From contig NC_133485.1 of assembly GCF_025370935.1 (NCBI RefSeq), forward strand, positions 10,697,814 through 10,761,813: a stretch of 64,000 nucleotides of DNA. The letters run 5' to 3'. Numbering within the stretch: the stretch's first letter is position 1; each line of letters begins with the position of its first letter. This document shows, piece by piece, positions 56,935-64,000 of the stretch. The DNA comes from Choristoneura fumiferana (Eukaryota > Arthropoda > Insecta > Lepidoptera > Tortricidae). Below the pieces are notes generated by a model. That model was not told the DNA's origin, made no database searches, and was given only the letters and a program-made list of their open reading frames with translations. The translations under genes and the position numbers were made by a program.

Positions 56935-57395
56935 CTGGTGGGGGTCTAACAACTGGTAGCATGGTGTACGGTTGTGATACTCTGAAGATGGGCTCTGGTT
57001 GAGTTCGAAACGCGTCAGTGTCGTGTGGTGGTGCTGATAGATGGGTTTGTGTGATTAGTGTGTGTTCTTACAGTGTGGAGGTGGAGGAACTGCATGAACA
57101 CGCATATTTTGCATAAGCTTATATAGCTATCGTAAGGTCGCGGGTGAGCAAGGAAATCCTTTTAGTTCATATCAAAATAACTATAGGTGTCCCAACAACA
57201 TTTGAAGAGTTCCCTCGATTTCCTTAGGATTCAATAATCATATCCTGATTTGGTGTTTATGGGACCTAATTGAAAGCATTCCTAGACGAACGCAAAAAAA
57301 ATCAAATCTGTTCATAAATAACGGAGTTCTGATTAACAAACATTAATAAAAACAACCGAATAGATAACCTCCTCCTTTTTTTGAAGTTGGTTAAT
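56935..57395 (+). repeat. Dispersed repeat block (in copy B)
   Basis: Counterpart of 27470-27945, with few differences. Confidence 0.5.
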
Positions 57396-59572
57396 AATAA
57401 CTAGGTATGTCATTAAGTAAAATATTCTCTGGCTCGGCCACTAAACGGTTTTCGCCAACTCTTTGTTTCAGGTGGAATTAAAAAATGATCGCTCTCCTAC
57501 TGGGCCATTTCTCACGCCCATCTGAATACGTAGTGTAATTATTACTGTGACAGTTACAGCGGTTAAGAAGTGATTTTTAAACGGCGCTTATAAATTGAAG
57601 CACTGTCTTGGAGAAAACGCAATCATCTGACCAGCTATTACGGCTTTACACGTAGACAAGAAAAATCTGAATCTATTAAGATTTGAAATAGCATTTGTGT
57701 TGTTTTTTTATTTGAGAATCCTTGACATTTAGCTATCAAAATATATTCATATACGGAGTGATAAAGTCTAGATATTAATTTAATTCGTAAACATGCATAG
57801 CAGTTTGTAGTTTTGCTATCTATATTGAACATTTATTTTTAGCAAATATCGGTTTTATAGTAGGTTTTTACTTAACTTTACGGGGACTAACTATAAGGAT
57901 TCTTCATTTTCATCAGAAATGACTCTATTTTTGATAAACTAACCCAAAATTGTGTTGAAAATTATTAGAAGTATTACTCATTCGGTATTTTGCATTGTAA
58001 GCGTGCCATGACGATGAGAACACGACTTTTGTTACCATGTAGCAATGACACGGAAATGGTTCCCCTTTACAAATAACATCCTAGAAATCATACGATTACG
58101 GTGCAAAAACTAGAGCTTGATAGATTCTGTTCTGCGATGCATGTCTGGCTGCACGTGGACTTGCTATGAGCAAGCACCCCTTACACGTCATGACGCCAAT
58201 ACATTAAAATTAATAACATGCATGACGCACTGTTTTACAAAACGGGTCCAGATTTAAGCATCAGAATTTATTGATACTGCTAATTGTATATGTGATAAAA
58301 CAACCTACATATCGTTCCTTTTGAAATCGGTTGTCTCGTTTGGTAACAGAAAGTAAAGTAGTATCTTTCATTTTCGTAAATGTGAAACAAATGCAATAAA
58401 GAAAGGGGTTCCTTCAAGGTTTCGTGAGATACACGCCAGTAAAGTACTTTAAGCCTACGGTTTTGGCAATAAGAATTATATTTACGGCCCTTAACAACCG
58501 AGTCTCGACAATTCGAAATTGAACTTCGTCCAGTTTCGGCACAAGCTATTGCCATATTGGTATTACTGGTATCTGTTGTCACTTGTCACTCTTCAGCGTA
58601 TAATTTAAAAAAAGAATTTTACGAAAATAAAATACATACTACTAATGAGAGGCACTAATTAGTTAACATTTTACAGTAAAGGATACAAGGACAGAAGTCA
58701 CTCTAGAACATATTGGCTTTTATAACCGAAAAAAAAACGAAAGGTTTAAATCAATTCAATCTAATTCAATCCGTTGTCGTCTAATTCAATCTAGTTTTGA
58801 TTCAATCCGATTTCGTACTAAAAAATATGTTAAAACTTAGTTTGCGAAGCACATATAAATCAAGCAATAAGTCAAATAGTTACAACATAAACTTGAACCA
58901 ATAAATCCCTGCTGCATTTGCAAATTCACTGTCATAGGTACCTATTGATGTGTGAACGGCAGTGAATAGTTATTTGTATTCAACACAACTGTAATAACTC
59001 GTAACATCCGACGGCACCAATTAGGCCGGGGTTCGTTATGAACAGACAAATACAGTGAAAGTGATGATTTACTGGTTTACTCGACAAATGAATCCCAAAT
59101 TACTCTTTGGAGTACAAAACGACTTTTTAATAACTTCATTTTTGTATTCCACATCAAAAACCCATGAGATAGTAATTGAATTCGTGTCACGATTATATTA
59201 CGAGGTTACGCAATGAAGACCTGCTATTGATGTTTATGCTGAGTTGAATTTAATAGGACACGAATCATATTATCGTAATGCAATTAATGAAGCATCAAAC
59301 TGATGCAGTGACATAACAATTGAGGTCACCATACCACTAGCGAAACTCACCCAGTTACCGATTTTCTTGCAGAACCTGCATACATTTTCATAACACGAAT
59401 GGTAGAAGATACACATTACTAAATAAATAGGTACTTTTCTACTCCTATACTGTAATATGTGATTTACTTAATCACGAACAGTAATATAACAATATACATA
59501 ACAAGTTCTGGAAAAGTCTATATTGTCTATTCCCCATAACAGCACTGTATCGTAATGTTGCTAAAACGATAC

Positions 59573-59703
59573 TGAGGGCCTACTATGAAGTTCAAAAAAT
59601 TGAAGTCGTATCGTACCGTCCCTCTCGCTCTCATTTAAATAGTATAAGTGTCAGACGGACCGCACGACGCGAACTTCGAGTCTGGAGTTTCGTAGTAGCC
59701 CTG
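59573..59703. mobile_element. MITE, GGGCTACTACGAA family
   Basis: GAGGGCCTACTATGAAGTTC on the left and GAACTTCGAG..TTTCGTAGTAGCCCTG on the right are imperfect inverted repeats. Related to 33324-33448. Confidence 0.6.
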
Positions 59704-60058
59704 CTGCAATCACTTACTTTTTTTTTTCTTAATTCGTACGTTCAGACACGCTAAGGTGCCAGTTACATATTTTATATGGTTTTTATACAGAAAAAACTTT
59801 CCGAACCTACTAATCCATAGCCTGCCACCATTTAAATAATGCGTATTTTTTAACATCGACACAGGCAAATAAACGTTAATCAAAAATAAAATTTAATTTT
59901 GACATATTTTGACGTTTCAATATTTCCACTTGTTTATTGTTGTTTACCTTCTCTTTGCGGTTGCGATACTTTTTACTAAAGTATGAAAACATTTCAGGTT
60001 TACTTTTTTTAATTTTTGTATTTTAATTAATAAGTACCCAAGTCGAAGAAAAAATATT

Positions 60059-60187
60059 GTATGCAACGTTGTATAAGTAAGTCAAAAAAAAACTCGTGGC
60101 GTCTTTTTCTACGATGTTCGCTAAGGCTCACATCGTAACTCACGCCACTCACCTTTTTGAATCCCGTTATACAACTGTTGCATAATA
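60059..60187. mobile_element. Palindromic MITE
   Basis: ATGCAACGTTGTATAA and TTATACAACTGTTGCAT form inverted ends. GTGGCGT/ACGCCAC and CGATGTTCGC../..CACATCG make further inner pairs. Confidence 0.6.
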
Positions 60188-60207
60188 GTTATTTATGATA
60201 CAAGTGC

Positions 60208-60298
60208 GGAAAGTAGGCAATTCCCAACGAGTGGCGGAGAACTTGAAACACGAGCGAAGCGAGTGTTTTGAGCCGGCACGAGTTGGGAATTTCTACTT
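60208..60298. repeat. Inverted repeat with CGAGCGAAGCGAG core
   Basis: GAAAGTAGGCAATTCCCAAC and its counterpart GTTGGGAATTTCTACTTTT pair imperfectly around a core containing CACGAGCGAAGCGAGTG. Probably a MITE end-to-end or part of a larger palindrome. Confidence 0.55.
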
Positions 60299-61142
60299 TT
60301 GACCACGTATATCATACAACGTTTTACAATGCATTAAGCGAGGAAAAAAATCTAGGCAGTGACTACATCATTTATTTGCCATACTCCTTTTACTACAGTA
60401 GCAGCCAGTAGATATACATACCGACATGCACGCCAAAACAAAATCGTTAACATATACACTTTATTAAACCAACTTTCATAACAATCATTGACCCAGAAGA
60501 TTAGAACAGCTACAGCTACTAATGATAGGTAAAGGAGACTTTGTTTTAGTATCGTAATTTTTTATGATTAATTATTAGCCCTTGTTACTTGACATTTTAC
60601 ACACTTATATTGGCTAGTCCTTATCTCCTGCACGCTCCTATAATGCTAAATATCAGTGCAACCCGTGAATAAATCCGTGTAATAGTTAATTATCATCAAG
60701 TATATGTATTATGTATCTAATCTACCAGCTATTAACAAAAAGTTACCGTAAATCTGAGATTTTTTAGCTTTGGAACTGTAAATAAATCAAAATTGGTTCA
60801 CTAATTCTAATAGATAAAAGCAAATATATAAGAATAAGACATACCGGTCGATGTTATAATATCCATGTGTGTAGAAGTAGATTATTCTATCAATTTACGA
60901 TGTTTATTAACTTAGGTATGTATATTATAGTTCACGTATTTTGTTCAGCATTGGGTTTGTCACTGACAATATGTGCTTCTTGGAGGACGTAAGGCGGCGT
61001 AAAGTCAGATATAAATTCATCATTTGAACTCTTCATTTTAATTTACTCATCAAAAATTAATTCACCGGACTGAACTCATGAACATTACTTTGGCGGGGTT
61101 TCATGACAGGCGCGAACGGGTAACCATGATTGGTTCGTGCTA

Positions 61143-61204
61143 CGTCGTGCGCGCGCACTGGAAGCTCATTGGTTAACTTTCGAGTGCGCGCGCTTGACGT
61201 CGCA
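61143..61204. repeat. GC-rich inverted repeat
   Basis: ACGTCGTGCGCGCGCACT pairs with AGTGCGCGCGCTTGACGT across about 25 bp. It is unusually CpG-rich for this window. Confidence 0.6.
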
Positions 61205-61721
61205 CGGTCCGAATTGGACTCAAGAATTTATTTCCTTTTTTTTTCTTAACTTTAGACGGAATTAAAATACAACATGAAAAAAAAAAATTAACGTTCTCTT
61301 TTGTGTCGCGTTTAATCTGTATTATCTTATCAGTAATATTTCAGTTGGTTGCATCAAACGTTTTCTTATTTGTTCAAAGACTAACTATACGACTCTTTAG
61401 ACTTATTTTTTTAACAATAGTTTGGACATCATTTGGCAATTTAAAAGTTACTTTACCGCACAAGTGCGTAAATTAATCAACTTTTCCGCACACTGTGGAT
61501 GCGTGCAGGAATCACTAATTTTCTATGGATATGTTGACCCACGTCAAGAGGCAACTTTCCGAGCACGTGCATTGTAAAATACTTATACGTTTTTGTGACA
61601 CTTTACCCGACCGGGTCATACTGTTTCGATTGTTTAGCAGATTTAAGTCGATATGACACTTCAAGGTAGGTACTTAAGTTATCTACCCAGCAAGTAACAA
61701 ATCGGCATGACGATACTTCCC

Positions 61722-61934
61722 TTAATATCGGAAAATTGCTGATGTTAACGAATTCCTTTGTGATCCAAATCTAGATGTCTCTATTCTTGAAATAACAACG
61801 GTGGTGAACGCTATGACCAGAAAACCATAAGACCTATGATTGACGTTAAATACAGTGGGATCGCTGGGCCGTAGGCAATGAATAAGTGATGGGTGTCGAA
61901 GTTTCGTAGAATAGAAAGGGCTCGCTAAACACTT
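61722..61934 (+). pseudogene. Possible LINE reverse transcriptase remnant (copy B)
   Basis: Counterpart of 30124-30336, with the same SILEITTVVNAMT reading before a stop. Confidence 0.3.
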
Positions 61935-62748
61935 TAGAATGTCATACAAAAAATGTTCAAATGTCACTGTGCTAAAGATATTATCACGTAACACAAAGTG
62001 TTGATGTGTAAATTATGACATAGATCATTAGCTTTACCTAGTGCATTACATATTTTGCAACTTGCTTTTCATAAAGTCCAATCCACTGTTCAAATAGTTG
62101 CATTAATTCGTAATTTTAGAAGCATCAAAAATCTATAACAATATGCGTAATTAGAAAATAAGGATGTATGATCCTAATTAGCTTCTTTATTGTCCAAACT
62201 TGAATACCTTTCTTACCTTCTTGTCGTTTTATTTTAATGTTTAATTTTGTGGTAGAGAAAGAAAGTATCGCTTCAGCCATCTTTTATCTCAAAGCCGGTG
62301 TTCAATGCTCAATCACGTCGCTGTCATTAGGCGTTGGATGCTCTGATAAACATCCGGGACGTCGCTTCGCCTTCGCATGGCATTATGGTTATTTACCAAA
62401 TATCGCGGTTTCGTCGTCGATACTGTGACGCTATTGACGGTAAAAGTATTGAGTGGTATCGATTATGATCTATGGTTGCGGAAAAATTTTGAACTTTATT
62501 TTATTCAGATAGGTTTGGATAGGTCTTTGATCACGCTCACCTACCGAGGGACGATTTTTTAAACCACATCTGTGAAAATACCAGTTTGCAAGCGGAAGTC
62601 TATATATTTGTAGGTATTTGTCAACTCAAATTAAATTTCGATATTCATTATTGTTCAGCACCATTTTTCACCATATTGGAATGATTCTTGTAAAGATTAC
62701 AAAAGTTGAGCCTCAGATATTTTATGGTAGCGTAACGTACCTAGGTAC

Positions 62749-62880
62749 AGTCAACGTCATAAATAAGTGATCACTTTAATTCCTTGTCATTTTAACGTCA
62801 TGTTTGAAAAGCCATACGAAATTGTGTCACGACTGAAAGCGACAAGGTACAGAAATGATCACTTATTTATGACGTTGACT
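62749..62880. mobile_element. Palindromic MITE with GTAC duplication (copy B)
   Basis: Ortholog of 31163-31294, flanked by GTAC at 62745-62748 and 62881-62884. Its right arm (GACGTTGACT) is a better match to the left arm than in copy A. Confidence 0.75.
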
Positions 62881-63288
62881 GTACTGCTTAAGTAAGATAA
62901 AGCAGCCAATTCAATATTAATCCATTTTTTAACATTATAAATATTAAATACCTATTTAAAATTGTACCTACCTAAACTATTATAGAGTTTTGCATGAGAT
63001 TGTAATTTATTCAATTTTAGTTTTGATTAAAGTAGCAAGAAGAACAAAGGACTTCTTGGCCATTCCTTGAGGTATAATTGACTGATTGATCATGCATGAT
63101 TAAGTTCACAAGCACGATAAAGTAACATTAGTCGCCTTGTTAGACGAAAGCATGTCTCAAACGATACCTACTTACGAAAGTTTGTGCATTGACGGTCACA
63201 ATCACTCCGTCATAATACTAAATTATTGTTAAATTATTAAAACTGCAATTTTGTAAACCGAGATTGGGATACAATATATAGTAATGAT

Positions 63289-63565
63289 GATGAGCCGTGG
63301 GGGCCTAGTGGTTTGACCTATCGCCTCTCAAGCAGAGGGTCGTGGGTTCAAATTCATGTGCGGAATTACATTTGAAATTTACCACGAGCTTTGCGATGAA
63401 GGAAACATCGTGAGGAAACCTGCACAAATCTGCGAAGCAATTCAATGGTGCGTGTGAAGTTCCCAATCCGCACTGGGCCCGCGTGGGAACTATGGGCCAA
63501 GCCCTCTTGTTCTGAGAGGAGGCCTTTTCCCAGAAGTGGGACGTATATAGGCTGGGATGGGATGG
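63289..63565 (+). mobile_element. tRNA-derived SINE with internal deletion (copy B)
   Basis: Ortholog of 31701-32012 with the same ATATAGTAATGAT duplication (63276-63288, 63566-63578). About 29 bp are missing just after GGTTCAAA, so the B box and head are damaged. Otherwise collinear. Confidence 0.85.
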
Positions 63566-64000
63566 ATATAGTAATGATTGCTGATATAGACCGAAGACCT
63601 GATAAAGTTGTAATAATTAACCAAGTAAAAAAAATCTATTCGGTAATATATCTGAATAATGAGCCCTCAAAACCCAAAATTAACACGAATAAAAGAAACA
63701 TGTAATTACAGTTCATGCGCAAACCTGTCATTAGGCAAACGCAGGAAACTTAACTTTGTACAATAATTGCGTTTCAAAAAAACGGTAACATCAAGATTGA
63801 TGTAAATCAAATTCGGGAGCAATTGTTCAATATAATTTAAGTATTTTAATCGTTAGACACGATGACATGTAGTATTACTTTATAATAATCATCGTATTAG
63901 CAAAGTAAATCAAGAAACCGTAAATATTGACATAAAAAGCGATTAATAATAAAATGATGACACGCGGCTATTACACCTTAATAGCTTAATAAGCAAATAA

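Larger units (their letters stand above)
59437..61579. other. 2.1-kb block present in copy B and absent from copy A
   Basis: Copy A reads GGTACTTTACGG at this point, while in copy B TACTT lies at both edges (59432-59436, 61580-61584). The block holds several palindromic elements (listed separately) and no transposase frame. The 5-bp TACTT could be a target duplication of an insertion in B, or microhomology at a deletion in A. No terminal inverted repeat of the whole block is evident. Confidence 0.7.
55460..64000. repeat. Copy B of the duplicated segment, running off the window
   Basis: Collinear with 26470-32449. Differences from copy A include extra DNA at 55803-55947, 56088-56315, 56374-56559 and 59437-61584, a ~60-bp loss opposite 27405-27465, and a deletion in the shared SINE. 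Between these, the sequences are close to identical with small indels. The first base after the N gap is at or next to the start of homology, and homology is unbroken at 64000. Confidence 0.95.

Overview
The window looks like nuclear DNA of a moth or butterfly. It is AT-rich and packed with dispersed repeats of kinds I know from lepidopteran genomes: tRNA-headed SINEs, RTE-type LINE ends with (GAT)n tails, Helitron-like elements with TC...CTAG ends, and many short palindromic DNA elements. There are no operons and nothing bacterial. Only one host gene fragment can be supported, and most of the rest is repeats or featureless AT-rich sequence. All family calls rest on reading the sequence; no database search was run.

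Layout. Positions 144-1164 (minus strand) hold the 5' end of a split gene for a secreted Cys-rich protein: a signal-peptide exon, a 756-bp intron with good splice sites, and a Cys-rich second exon. The rest of the gene lies off the left edge. From 1.9 to 26 kb there is a hAT-type MITE with an 8-bp target duplication, a tRNA-derived SINE, a broken LINE reverse transcriptase fragment, two RTE 3' ends with target duplications, a retroposed copy of a GGTTCCG-headed family with a ~26-bp target duplication, and a MITE nested in an older repeat. From 32.5 to 43.4 kb there is a run of palindromic MITEs. One has 79-bp inverted ends, and others have TA, TAA or no clear target duplications. At 43.5-44.1 kb there is a tandem array of ~124-bp units ending in a perfect 20-bp fold-back.

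The largest single feature is a very young BEL/Pao LTR retrotransposon at 45618-53322. Its 594-bp LTRs read as identical, and it has a 5-bp target duplication, a polypurine tract, a gag-protease-RT-RNase H frame and an integrase frame. The two frames are split by a +1 shift. It sits inside a GC-rich insert that itself appears to interrupt a dispersed repeat. Two oppositely oriented Helitron-like elements follow at 54.8-55.3 kb.

The most consequential observation is that the sequence from ~26.47 to 32.45 kb recurs in the same orientation from just after a 10-N gap (55450-55459) to the right end of the window. The two copies share an orthologous SINE and MITE. They differ by four large indels, three of which are retroposon insertions in the second copy. 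Starting exactly at a gap and running off the window is what an unpurged allelic contig would look like. A true segmental duplication is the alternative.
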